Below, one piece after another: positions 21,905 through 32,603 of a DNA stretch of 64,000 bases. The notes under the pieces were generated by a model. That model saw only the letters and a program-made list of their open reading frames with translations. It made no database searches and had not been told where the DNA came from. Both the position numbers and the translations under genes were made by a program. Source of the stretch: Smallanthus sonchifolius (Eukaryota; Streptophyta; Magnoliopsida; Asterales; Asteraceae); contig CM042042.1 of the NCBI GenBank assembly GCA_023525975.1, positions 41,861,880 through 41,925,879 on the forward strand. The letters run 5' to 3'. How positions within the stretch are numbered: the first letter of the stretch is position 1; the number at the start of each line of letters is the position of its first letter.

Positions 21905-22515
21905 AATAAGTAGGTCCTCTAATATGCCTCCACAGTTAAAGTAGAAGGTTCTCAGATGTTGTGGTCTGGAATCATCGAATAAGAGCCATGGAAGACCCTT
22001 TGTGAAAATATCCGCTATCTAATAACGTGACGGGACGTGTAAGACTCAGACCTGTCCTCATGCAACCTTCTCACGTACAAAGTGGATATCCATTTCTATA
22101 TGTTTTGTGCGTTGGTGTTGCACCGGGTTGCCAGTGAGGTAGATGGCACTTACGTTATCACAATAAACTAGGGTAGCCTTTGTCGGTGGAGGATGAAGTT
22201 CTAACAACAAACTCCTTAACCAACATATTTCTAAGACGAAATTAGCTACTTGACGGTATTTTGCCTCCGCACTGGGGCGAGATAAAGTGGGTTGACGTTT
22301 CAAGGACTATGAAAAAATATTTTTACACATATACACAAAATAGCCGGATGTTGATCTCCTGGTGTCGGGGTAGGCAGCCCAATCAACATCGGTGCAAGAG
22401 ACTAGAGAGGTTCCCGAATTTGGATAAAGTGAGAACATATGAAATTGTACCTTTAACATATCTAAGAAGATGCTTTAAGGCGTTTAAGTGAAAAGTATAG
22501 GGGGCATGCATGTGC

Positions 22516-22597
<82 letters not shown>

Positions 22598-22660
22598 GTT
22601 GTGCTGCGTAACTGTTGTCAGGTGGGTGAAGGTGAGGTAATGTATAAAGCCTCAAACCCG
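21905..22660 (-). pseudogene. Copia RNase H / RT fragment split by a microsatellite
   Basis: On the minus strand it reads HLNALKHLLRYVKGTISYVL (22480-22430), SRPSAEAKYRQVANFVLEIC and NPVQHQRTKHIEMDIHFVRE (22280-22075), then remnants to about 21920. These are the conserved RNase H blocks of plant Copia polyproteins. There are stops and a shift near 22300. An (AT)n tract sits upstream of the YVKG block. Confidence 0.8.
22521..22595. repeat. (AT)n microsatellite
   Basis: About 37 AT dinucleotides, inside or next to the Copia fragment. Confidence 0.95.
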
Positions 22661-23850
22661 GGAGGCCTCACTTATTAGATTTACTCATCAAAACATAGCA
22701 CATAAACATAAGACATTCAACAAATCATAGCGAAAACGATTTAAACTCTAACATAACCGCGAAAGCGTAACATGTCGAACATAACTTGTGAGTGTGTTTA
22801 TATTAGGGCGTGTATTTTTTTCTAAAGGCATATTTTTAGAGCTTTAGTATGACAAAGTCCAAATATAATATAATTTTGGATTTATCACAATGTTTATTTT
22901 TAGGATAGACAAACATAATATATGCATATTTTTGCTTTTTTTAACAGCAAGATAAATATATTATTCAAAGAAAAGACTAGCAAAAACTAGCATGAAGCAC
23001 CAAAACTATACAAAAGATGTATAATAATTTGCTAACATACACAATTTAACTTTTATTTTTAAAACCTATCGATTATTAATACATTTGGAAGTCAACTTGC
23101 TTACTTTAGTTACAAGGATATAAAACTAATCACATTCCTATTAGCCCAAATAATGTCTCCTATTACTTATTAGCCCCCCACTTATGGTATGTTCATTGAC
23201 CAACAGATTTAGATTTGTTTATTTTTGTTTTGCATAGACTCAAATATGATATCAACTTTCTAAAAGTTATATGTATTATCTGAGCTAGAATAACAAGTTT
23301 TATTTGATTCGTATAAAATACACCTATCATGATTTATTAGACGTATGATAGATTTATAAATTAAATCTCATAAGTTTGTTAAAAAAACAACTTACACATC
23401 TATATGATCTACTTCTATTTCTTCTCACACTTCATAGCACGATTCAAACCCTCCACTTCTAAGGAAGAGGGCATCATTTAACACACCAAGATATTATTGG
23501 ACTAGATGCCTTTTGGTATTAAATGTTATAATTAGCTATCTCATTAGTTTAATCAACTTGTTGTGATTAATACAAGAATATCGGTTATACTTTAATCATG
23601 TTTATCGTTGATACGGCTGTCAATAATGTCATAGTTAAGTGCAGGTATCACCATTAGTTTGATTCCACATGATCGAATTAATGAAGGAGACTAAGGTTAG
23701 TTATATAATTAAAAAAACCTGAACACAAGAATCTTGCCCAATGTTTATTAAAAATGTAAGTCAAAACAAATATATTAATTAGAAAACATTCCTTGTTCTT
23801 TACTTTCATGTTTCACCAAAAAGTTATTTAGTTAGATCGACATTTTCTTA
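22661..23850. other. AT-rich stretch without genes
   Basis: No coding signal was recognised. TTTTTTTAACAGCAAGATAAA at about 22938 resembles an inverted non-LTR tail. Confidence 0.4.
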
Positions 23851-24872
23851 GAGCAAGTGGTATGGTCTCGTGAGCCCAATTGGCACACCGCCCTCTCGTT
23901 TGCATGAGCAAGGGTGGTGAGGGATTGTAGTGAACTTCTTCACGTAGAGGACAGACACATTTTTCAATTTTTAAACGATAATATGACCGTTGCAACGGTC
24001 AAATGAAAAAAAAAAAAAACCTTTTTCTTATTTTTAATAAACCACTATAAATATCCCCTCCTTTACATATAAATTACACAAATAATCACACCATTCTCCT
24101 ACAACTTTATATTTATTTTTATAAAAATGTCTTCAACTTCAAGCGACGAAGCCCGGAATATAATGTTCGGTGCTTTCCCAACGGCGGCGCTTCAGTAGTG
24201 GCAAGAAGCTGAATCCTCACAACCTATAAAATGAAGTGCTCGTCTTAATCGTGATCGGACGGCCGCTAACACACTCTTACACAAAGACTACTTTGACGAA
24301 GGGTGTACTTACAACGAGGTGTAATTTAGTACCCGGTTTAGAATGAGCCGAAATTTATTTTTAAGAATTAAAAATGATTTGGAGAGAGAGGTTCCTTGGT
24401 TCCGCCAATGGGTAGATGCAAGAGGTAGGATTGGTTTTACGTCCGTGCAAAAGTGTACCGCCGCGATTCGTTAAATGGCGTATGACACCGCAAGTGATTC
24501 GTTCAATGATTACTTGAAGGTGTCTTCCCGAACTATCAGGTCTTGTATTTACAAATTTTCTAAAGCTATAATTAAATTGTATAATAGTATATATTTACGT
24601 AAACCGTCGGCTATCGACATTCAACAATTATATGCGGCACATGAAGCTAAACATGGCTTTGTCGGGATGCTCGGTAGCATCGATTGTACGCATTGGGAGT
24701 GGAAAAACTGTCCCAATGCGTGGCGATGTCAGTTTTCACGTGGGGATCATTCTCGTCTTAGTATTATGCTTGAAGCTGTGGCTTCATATGACTTATGGAT
24801 TTGACATGCGTTCTTTGGCGTTGCGGGTTCCCCCTCACTTGAGCCTCACTCACTTGGGTATACCACATTATC
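23851..24872 (+). mobile_element. PIF/Harbinger element, second copy (1022 bp)
   Basis: Termini GAGCAAGTGGTATGG and (reverse complement of the right end) GATAATGTGGTATACCC form imperfect inverted repeats. The duplication is TTA (23848-23850 and 24873-24875). It contains a transposase relic related to that at 4701 but with a different deletion. Confidence 0.8.
24127..24830 (+). pseudogene. PIF/Harbinger transposase, C-terminus deleted
   Basis: The N-terminus is MSSTSSSDEARNIMFGAFPT. It continues through NDLEREVPWFRQWVDARGRI and SVQKCTAAIR to an open part (24475-24804) with FNDYLKVSSRTIRSCIY. The first catalytic motif is LGSIDCTHWEWKNCPNAW, followed by GDHSRLSIMLEAVASYDLWI and HAFFGVAG. The conserved W in DLWIW is a stop (TGA). 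The sequence jumps to the terminus directly after HAFFGVAG, so the last catalytic residue and the C-terminus are lost. Several further stops lie upstream. It is the complement of the copy at 4701, which kept the C-terminus and lost the core. Confidence 0.85.
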
Positions 24873-25279
24873 TTAATCGTATCTGATAATAAGATGTCAA
24901 TTTCAATTTTCAATAGATTCTTCTGTAAATGACGATTTGATTTATAGTTTATTTTTAAGGTTTTTTTACATATTTTCCCCCTATTAAACTTCTAAATTAC
25001 ATATATCCCCAACCCTTAACTTTAATTACATATTTATTCAATTAACTTAAAATTACCCGATTGCTCTTCAAAAATATTTAGGAAAGAGATATATGTAAAT
25101 AATACTTTAATTGGTTTATTAAGGGTAAAATGGTAATAGCATAATAAAATCCACACAAACTATCATTCACAATCTCTTAGCTCGCCGTTTCATTCCTCGC
25201 TCATGGAACGCTGGTGATTTTTTTACCACCGATTCACGTTTTCCTTCCCTCCTCAATCACCGGACCTTCTCCATCGGTC

Positions 25280-25485
25280 ATGGCCTTCAATCTGCCAGTA
25301 GCCTCCAATTCCAAACGGCAAGCATGGTAACCAACTAAAAATTTAACTACTAATTTGCTTAATTGTTTTGATTTTGTATCTGTTTCTCTCCTTATGATTT
25401 TGGTTTTTGTTGCAGGCTTTGTACCACCTTACTTCCGAACAACGTCGTTGTTGACGTCGGCGACATGACCTTTCATCTCCACAAG
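25280..25485 (+). pseudogene. Captured NPH3/RPT2-type BTB gene fragment with intact intron
   Basis: Exon 1 (25280-25326) and exon 2 (25416-25485) are separated by an 89-bp GT-AG intron. Joined, they read an uninterrupted 39 residues beginning MAFNLPVASNSKRQAW and continuing with NNVVVDVGDMTFHLHK, the start of the BTB domain of NPH3-family proteins (adaptors of CUL3 ubiquitin ligases in phototropic and auxin signalling). Exon 2 ends AAG followed by GT, a plausible donor. The rest of the roughly 600-residue protein is absent. Sequence at 25160-25279 may be its 5' UTR. It sits in the same orientation as the Helitron 3' end at 28890. Confidence 0.75.
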
Positions 25486-25855
25486 GTTAGATTCAGTTTA
25501 GGTTCAAGAATTTAACAACTAATTTGTCCATTGTTTTTTTGTTAGTTTGAATAGGTGAGTGTTGTTAGATGATGCTATGCAATCTCCTGCGCATCTGGAG
25601 AGAGTTTATTAAAAATTCACTTACTAAGGAAACTGAAACACGAGAACATAATCAAGTCATATATATGGTTCTGGGGTGGACGGTGAGAATAAAACTATTG
25701 ACATGATTACTGAACTATTTACCTCGCGGAATTTGAGACAGTAAGTTGTTTTTCTCTTTGTTCTTATCCTTGCATATAATTAATACATGTTAAATAAGTT
25801 TAATATATGTTTACATTTGCATTTAGATATCACAAGAAGCATAAGAGTGTTGATT

Positions 25856-27802
25856 TGTAACATCCCAAAATTTAAAGAAAATAAAAGTCAAGGGGCTAAA
25901 GTGCAATTACCTCAAAGTTAGAGGACCAAAAGTGCAAAAATAGTGAAAATGGACAGATGTCGGATCGACATCGGAATCCATATCGGTCCGACATGTAGGG
26001 AACAAGGATTCACTCGAGAGATGCCACGTGTTGGGTGACTCACCTTGGGGTCTGACGCGTGTAAGTAGATGTCGGACCGACATCCAGGCACATATCGGTC
26101 CGACATGTAGCGAGCAAGGCAAATAAACCGACAGAAAGGATGTCGGACCGACATCTCCAAAGATATCGGTCCGACATAAGTCCCAAATCAGCCCTATAAA
26201 TAGAAATCAATTGTCGTTCAAATGGAAACACAACACCATCCACCATCACTTTCACACACAAACACGCACACCAAGGCGACGGTTACGAGCGCGGAAGTTA
26301 CGAGTGCGGTTCGAGTTTAGAGAAGCGTGCAAGCAAGGAACGAACTTATGAACTACCCGAGAATAAAGTAAGTACACTGGATCCGTACCCTCGACACAAA
26401 TACGTGAATTATGTGTTTAAAATGATATGTGATATGTGATATGTGTTATGTGATATGACGAGGGTACGGGGTAATGACGGATTAGTCTAAACACTAGACT
26501 GGAGTAATGGAGTAGTCACGACGTATCCAAGGGGTGGTGGATACGCCACTGATACTTCATATATATAAACCTTTTGTGTACTTCGTGGTGAAACCATTAT
26601 GAATGTTTAGGGGTATAGACTAATAAAGAATAAAGAAATATAGTAAACGTACGGGAGAATATCCAACCGTTATGTAGTTATCTGACAAATGAAATTTCCT
26701 GTCTAGGAAAGAGCGGTGTATAAATCTCTCCTAGACCCGTCGCTCTTTCCTGGGTACATCTCTGTTGGAGGTACTACTCTGGAAGGAAAATCACCTCAGT
26801 TTACAATATATGGCAAATACAAATATGAGATGAAAGTATACCATGCATAATGAATGTGAACACGTGATGAATATGAATACGTGAAATGCATGATGAATAC
26901 GTGAATGCATGATGATACGTGCATACATGAATGAGTATGATGGAACGAGTCTAAAACTTAAAATGGAATAACGCACTACTAACGAAGTGTTGGAGGGGTG
27001 GTGGATACGCCGCTGTTACTTCTTATATATAAACCCTTCTAATGCATCGTGGAGAAACCGTTACGAAGTTTTAAGGTGATGACTGGTTAGTGAGTAAATC
27101 AAGCATATACGTGAAATGAGAACAAATGCTTGATGCATTTGGGAGGCTGTGAGTCAAATTTACTCAAGGTCTCAAATAAAATGAGAAGCCCAGTCTGTAA
27201 GGTGGATCTCAATAAATAAAGAAGAAAAGAAAAGAAAAGGGAAACTCTAGGCCTACGGGGCTGAAAGAGTAAACTCTAAACCTTCGGGGCTGAAAGAGTA
27301 AAAGCCTATAGGGCTGAGAAATGAATGAGTATTCGTGACAAATGCAAGGGGTCTATACTGACGAGTATAAGGACCTTGCTAATATTCGGACCGGAGATAC
27401 GGTTTATGATGGTTGCGAGGGGGTTAGCACACCCATAAAATATATGAACGTCCGGAGATGGTCACGTGGGCTCGAGAGCACGAGAAAAATTGAACAATAA
27501 GAACCTAAAGGGTTCATAATAAAATGAAAAATGCAGTGTACTTACTTAGCGTAAAGTTAATTCAAAAACGTTTTCCAAACACTGCAGGAAAGAAACACGT
27601 GGAATGAAGCTTCCTGTGGACAAGGCTAATCGAAGATAAAAGATCCCTATATAGGATAATGTAAATGTGTTATCCTTTTGTAAGACAATATATTACAAAT
27701 AAAAAGTTAACTTAGCCAATTATGACAAGGTTTTTATTGATCTGAGACAAGTTTTCGCAATATAAAACTATGATAAAATAATAAGATAAGTAGGGTGTTT
27801 CA
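25856..27802 (+). mobile_element. Solo LTR of a Gypsy-type element (1947 bp)
   Basis: It begins TGTAACATCCC and ends GGTGTTTCA, with a perfect 5-bp duplication TGATT (25851-25855 and 27803-27807). There is no internal region, primer-binding site or second LTR, so it is the product of LTR-LTR recombination. A TATA box (CTATAAATAG, 26194-26203) marks the U3/R part. Two related segments at about 26528-26600 and 26990-27070 share GGGTGGTGGATACGCC, an internal duplication. Confidence 0.85.
25956..26177 (+). promoter_or_regulatory. Three 39-bp palindromic modules upstream of the LTR TATA box
   Basis: Modules at 25956-25994, 26068-26106 and 26139-26177 are each 39 bp. They start with palindrome GATGTCGGACCGACATC (one with GGAT in place of GGAC) and end with ATATCGGTCCGACAT. 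They lie 18 to 240 bp before TATAAATA. An enhancer or repressor binding role is an inference. Confidence 0.7.
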
Positions 27803-28005
27803 TGATTTGAAGGCTATCAAGAATTGGGCCAGACAGGTCCTTCAAGGATCGGCTTTTCTGCACAGTCATGAGCCACCTAGAGATTTCAAACGTGACAACA
27901 TATTTGTCAGTGGAAACCATGGATAAGTGAAGGTTGGAGATCTTGGATTGACAACTTTAATGCTACGCTGCCCCACTGCCAAAAGTTTGATTGGTAATCC
28001 ATTTA

Positions 28006-28890
28006 GATAAAGCATTTAAAATGCATCCGGGTCAGTACGGGTTAGGAGGAAAATGAGTTTCGGTCAAAACGGGTTAACATTGTTGGGTGGATGATGGCTA
28101 TCCCATTTGCATCATTTTTAAGTTAAAAGATTTTGTTGAGTGTTTTTAGTATGTATTCATCTTTATTTAACATGTTGATCTCTATATGAATTTAGTTATA
28201 ATTTCTTACTTATGATCTTAAATTGTACTTGACAACCTTAAGTTAATGATTATATTAATCTGTACATGTTTACTTAAGAAAGATGAAAGATTTATCACGT
28301 GCTGTGAAAATAACAATCTAATTTCTTATTTGTTTTGGTGAATCAAGACTTTGTAGTAAGTGTTGATATGTCCCAAATGGGTTGGAGAGTGTACCTATTG
28401 CTGCACAACTGTCTCAATTCACTGCTTGACGTCATTGCTGATTAGTCTGTCTTTTTGTTATAGTTCTTGGGGTGGTATAATAGGAACCGTCAGTTTATTA
28501 GCTTCACTACTAACATGAGTGCTACCAACAACTTTAGAAGATCTTCTTGCTATTGGACTTTGCTCTGCTGGCGGGTAATCCATCTTACTATCGGTGTCCT
28601 CCGAGATGGTTGGGTAATGGGTTAAAACGGGTAATTTTTTATATGGGTGAAGTTGGGTTGACCGAAAACAAATTTTGTCCATGTTTTTCATAAATTAATT
28701 AGTGGTTTTTTATAGAAATACACAATGTAATACAAATACAACTAAATAATATCACAATTACTTTTTGTAATACAAATACAATAGAAACACACAATGTAAC
28801 ATTTAATATCAATATTAGTAAATTTTTTCACATTTTTTAATTATATAATTTTCATTTTTCACCCTTGTAGTACACGGGCCACTAACCTAG
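28006..28890 (+). mobile_element. Helitron 3' end of the gene-capturing element
   Basis: The terminus is CTAG (28887-28890) followed by T and preceded by the hairpin arm TGTAGTACACGGGCC, matching the family ends at 21075 and 50614. Together with captured host exons upstream this indicates a non-autonomous Helitron of at least 3.6 kb including the later solo LTR. Its 5' TC end was not located; it should lie between about 24876 and 25280. A 77-residue minus-strand frame at 28458-28691 has protein-like composition (ISEDTDSKMDYPPAEQSPIA) but no recognised family and may be a third captured piece. Confidence 0.7.
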
Positions 28891-29036
28891 TATGCAATAA
28901 AGGAACTTAGGAAGGGGATATATGTAAATGCGAGAATTTAGTTCAAGGTAAAACTAATCTAAAGTGTATTAAAATATATACCATATTGCTGTTAAAAGGA
29001 GTGGCATAAATGCATAATAATTCAACAAAACGCTAA

Positions 29037-29159
29037 GGGCATGAGATATACCCATTGAGTGTGAGTGTGAGTAATGTGAGAAAAAAGGCACGTCACGCAG
29101 GCGTCACCTCACCCACCAAGATTTCTGACATGAGTATCACATGGGAGAGGTGTACCCAC
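29037..29159. mobile_element. Small PIF-type MITE (123 bp)
   Basis: The left end GGGCATGAGATATACCC matches the PIF element at 4434. The right end (reverse complement GTGGGTACACC) is related. TAA flanks both sides (29034-29036 and 29160-29162). Confidence 0.65.
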
Positions 29160-29162
29160 TAA

Positions 29163-29945
29163 TCTTGTTAATTATTTTTTGGACACCCTTTGGGCTAAAG
29201 CTAGACAATTTGTTAATGTTCTTAAAGATCTTCACATCTTAGTTAATTTTAATTTTTTGTTTTCTTTGTGTTGAACTGATGCATTATTGAATTTGAAAAA
29301 CGTGAAATTTTGTACATGGTACGAGAAATTTGCGCAGTAAACCAAGTTTATATTAACATTTAGGGTGCATGAAGGGATCTAAATTCTTCTTGTTGATGGA
29401 ATCCTGAAATGCACATTATGGGATGTTTTCAAAGATTATAGAACTGGAACTAGGCTTAAATATGTGCAGATACACATGGAATTAGCAACCTTTTTCCAAT
29501 AAAGAATGGTTCAAAAGTTCAGCAAACACTCGGAAACTGCCAATCGAAAGAAATTGTTTATTCTTAACATTTACCAAAAGGCATTTATTTAAAATAAGTT
29601 TTTTTACTCGACTTGTTCTGTCAAAGTCTATTTTTGATCCATCGGCAAAAATCATGTATCCGCTACTGTAGTGTAAATATATAGCTAATAACACATATTA
29701 ATTTAGTATGTTGCAGATATCGAAGCTCAACTTGATTTCAGTGGTTTATGTCATGGAATGGTGCTTCATATGTTACTCGATGGCAATAAATTGGCAAAGT
29801 AGCATTCAATAGTAAATGACTTGTCTTAGAAATTAGTAGTATTTTTATAATGGTTTTGCAACCAAAATGATAAATAGCATAGTAGTAACTAATATGATAA
29901 TTTACTAAATAGCTATGCTAAATTGAACTAATGAACTAATAATAA
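29163..29945. other. Gene-free stretch with a possible OB-fold fragment
   Basis: At about 29395-29455 one frame reads DGILKCTLWDVFKDYRTGTR, which resembles the OB-fold of replication protein A70-like proteins. The surrounding sequence has stops in all frames, so this is at most a relic. Confidence 0.3.
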
Positions 29946-30153
29946 CCGTTGGCTATTTGGTGCAATGGTAGCTTCAAGACTTGGGAAGTCTTGGGTTCGA
30001 ATCCTAGCTACAGTAAAAAAAGGGTATGTGGTTAGGTCAGGGAGTTTACCCAGTTGGAGGGTTCCTCCTGTGGTGGGCTGCCCTGATATTTTAGGTGTTG
30101 CCACGGGGATACCCAATTATCCTAGAATATCTAGGTGTTCCCGTTTAAAAAAA
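29946..30153 (+). mobile_element. tRNA-derived SINE (208 bp)
   Basis: A-box-like TTGGTGCAATGGTAG and B-box GGGTTCGAATCC are spaced as in a tRNA head, followed by an unrelated body and an A-tail. The 12-bp duplication AACTAATAATAA is perfect (29934-29945 and 30154-30165). Confidence 0.85.
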
Positions 30154-30376
30154 AACTAATAATAAGTTTCAACAAGCAATGAAAAATGAAACAATGAACT
30201 AGTAATAAGTTTCAATAAGTGACCTATAAATTAATAAATCTAATCAAATAAGTTTCAAGTATTCATAAAAAATGAAGCAATAAAAAAAGTATTTTTAAAC
30301 CTTATCAAATAAGTTTCACACTTCACAACCAATCATGCAATACAAACTTGGATTGTAAACCAAAATTGAATGAAGA

Positions 30377-30684
30377 GTTAAATACGATTTTAGTACATAT
30401 GGTTTGACTAAAATAATCATTTTAGTCTAAAAGTTTAAATTTAACTTTCTTTGTCCAATAGTTTCATTTTTGTCTCAATTAAAGTCCATCCCACAACCTT
30501 CGTTAAATAATTCTGTTAAATATTGTACAAAAAGATAAAAATACCCCTTTTACCCTTATTTTATTTACGGTTTAACCATTTTAACCATTTTGCTCCAGTA
30601 GTTTGAAAATGGCTAAAACACTCCTTGAGGTTACCATTTTGCTCCCTGACACTAACCCGTTAAATATTTCAGTTAAAATTAAGG
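30377..30684. repeat. Terminal fragment of a Mutator-like MITE family
   Basis: The wording GTTAAATACGATTTTAGTAC, ATGGTTTGACTAAAATAATC and TTTAAATTTAACTTTCTTTG recurs at 39853-40040 and is distantly related to the MITE arms at 43882 and 52242. No second arm is present. Confidence 0.5.
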
Positions 30685-31276
30685 TTATTTTCGTTCAAAC
30701 TCAATTCTCACGCAAGATAAAAGTTTTTCTAAGTGATGGTGGAACAAAATTTGTAAACCATAATGTTAGAAAACTTACTGATGATAATGGCACATTTCAT
30801 CGCCTATTGTAATGGTCGGGCGGAACGAAAGCATCGACACATTGTCGAAACGGGGTTGGCAATGTTATTTTATGGTCATGTACCCTCCTTTTATTGGGTT
30901 AATGCTTTTAGCATAGTGGTTTATACCATCAATCGTCTTCCAACGCCGGTATTACAAGGCAAATCCCTTTTTAAAATATTATTCAACCATGTGCCTACTT
31001 ATGAAAATCTTCGACCGTTTGCTTGTCAGGTATACCCGTATCTCCGTGATTATGCAGACACAAACTGGCACCTAGAAGTCTTATCTGCATCTTTATTAGG
31101 TATTGCTCTCAATACAAAGGTTATAGTTGCCTTAATCCAATTTCATCACCTGTTTATATAACCAGCCATGCTCAGATTTTAGAACATAATTTTCCTTTTA
31201 AAGGTGATACTTCTCATACCAGTTTACCACTTCTGCCATTAACCACTTTAAACAAAGATGTCTCCTCCCATCATAC

Positions 31277-31954
31277 TAGGGCTGTAAACGAACTATACGT
31301 TCAACGAACAGTTCATGAACCGTTCGGCGGGAAGTTCGTTTACGTTCGTTCGTTTAATAAATGAACGAACATGAACAATAAATTTCGTTCGATTAACTAA
31401 ATGAACGAACATGAACATGGGTCTTGTTCGTTCAATTGTGTTCGTGAATATTCGGTAATATGTTCGTGAACGTTCGGTAAGCTGTTCATGAACGTTCGTT
31501 CATTCGTTCGTTTATGTTTGTTCATTTTCGTTTGTTTAAGATGTTCATTAAGATTTTTGTATATTTCTGTTTTATTTTATCTAAACATTTTATATTCTTT
31601 AATTTTTAAATTTTTTTATTACCCTAACAATTAACTAAGTAAAGTAGGAAACCATATTCTCAGTTATGCATTATTTCCCTATCCACTATTACTCGATTAG
31701 GGCTTCTAAGTTCTCAATTCTAAATAATGTAAGCTTCCCTCAATCCTAAATCATGTAAGCATTAGGGTTGACATCAAAAGTCCTAAAGAACGCTTCGTTC
31801 GGTAACGTTCGTGAACAAACCCATTTCCTTAATGAACGAACACGAACATGAAATTTCGTTCGGTTAGTGTTCGTGAACCGTTCGTAAACAAGTTCAATGC
31901 TTAACGAACGAACACGAACAAGACTTCATTCGGTTCGGTTCGTTTACAGCCCTA
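31277..31954. mobile_element. hAT MITE with GTTCG-rich ends (678 bp)
   Basis: Termini TAGGGCTGTAAACGAAC and its inverted copy GTTCGTTTACAGCCCTA are near perfect. The flanks CATCATAC and GAGCATAC agree at 6 of 8 positions, as a decayed 8-bp duplication would. The subterminal regions consist of many GAACGAAC/GTTCGTTC words. Two related copies lie at 46400 and 63931. Confidence 0.85.
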
Positions 31955-32363
31955 GAGCATACCCTCCACTACCCCCCAACAAACTCCCTCAACTCAAACC
32001 CATATTCACACAACCCTTGTGGGCTCTGTGAAGAAACCTCATCACCAGCCTGCACATCTCCTCAAACCCATACCAGGCATGGTCCATATGATCTCATTGT
32101 TGGACCTATACCAATACCACCTTCAGCCCCTTCACCTACTGTTAGACCCATGCCACCTTCAGCCCCGGTGCATCCGGCTCCTGTAAACCCATCTTCTGGT
32201 CCTGCACATGCTGCCATATTTCAAACTTCTGGTCACTAAATGACAACTTGCTCCAAGGATGGTATTTTTTAAACCCAAACACAAGGCCGACTTAGCTCAC
32301 ACTCATACACATGGGCTCATTATCAGCTCTATTCACCACCATCGATCCAAAAGGATTTAAAAC

Positions 32364-32597
32364 TGTTATGATATCGAGAATGATCGCTAAAACAAGCGAG
32401 AATGATAAACGAGATGGCTAAAACAAGCGAGAGAATAAAATGAAAGAGAATAATTGGGGGTAAAACTGATATGATTTGATTGATAACTTAAATAATGTTA
32501 CAAATAAACTATTTATAGACAAAGCTAACAAACTACTTAAGTTCGCCCCTATACTAAACAAGCGAACTTAGTAAGTTCGCTACTAAGTTCACTAACA
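32364..32597 (-). repeat. Inner Copia 3' LTR
   Basis: This 234-bp repeat is preceded on the minus strand by a polypurine tract (GAGGGGGG, 32598-32605). It holds the palindrome GCGAACTTAGTAAGTTCGC at 32562-32580. Confidence 0.9.
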
Positions 32598-32603
32598 CCC
32601 CCC

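Larger units (their letters stand above)
25555..28005 (+). pseudogene. Captured WNK kinase gene fragment, split by a solo LTR
   Basis: WNK kinases are serine/threonine kinases lacking the usual lysine in subdomain II. The first part (25555-25740) translates, with stops and a shift, as LDDAMQSPAHLERVY and later NKTINMITELFTSRNLRQ. An 86-bp GT-AG intron (25741-25826) follows. The next exon reads YHKKHKSVDLKAIKNWARQV, then LQGLAFLHSHEPP, DNIFVSGNHG and VKVGDLGL, the conserved catalytic-loop region; the HRD motif is degraded to a form of PRDFKRDN. The solo LTR (25856-27802) interrupts the codons for SVDLK and left the duplication TGATT. The fragment ends about 28005 near CPTAKSLIG. Confidence 0.8.

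Noticed and set aside
25956..26177. CRISPR-like spaced repeats
   Set aside because: There are only three units with unequal spacing, in a plant LTR just upstream of a TATA box; nothing supports a CRISPR array.
26791..26976. Small ORFs in the solo LTR
   Set aside because: They overlap low-complexity ATGATGAATACGTGAA-type repeats and are not conserved between the two internally duplicated LTR segments.
29950..30010. tRNA gene
   Set aside because: A and B boxes are present but the sequence cannot form a full acceptor stem, and the unit ends in an A-tail with a 12-bp target duplication, so it is a SINE.
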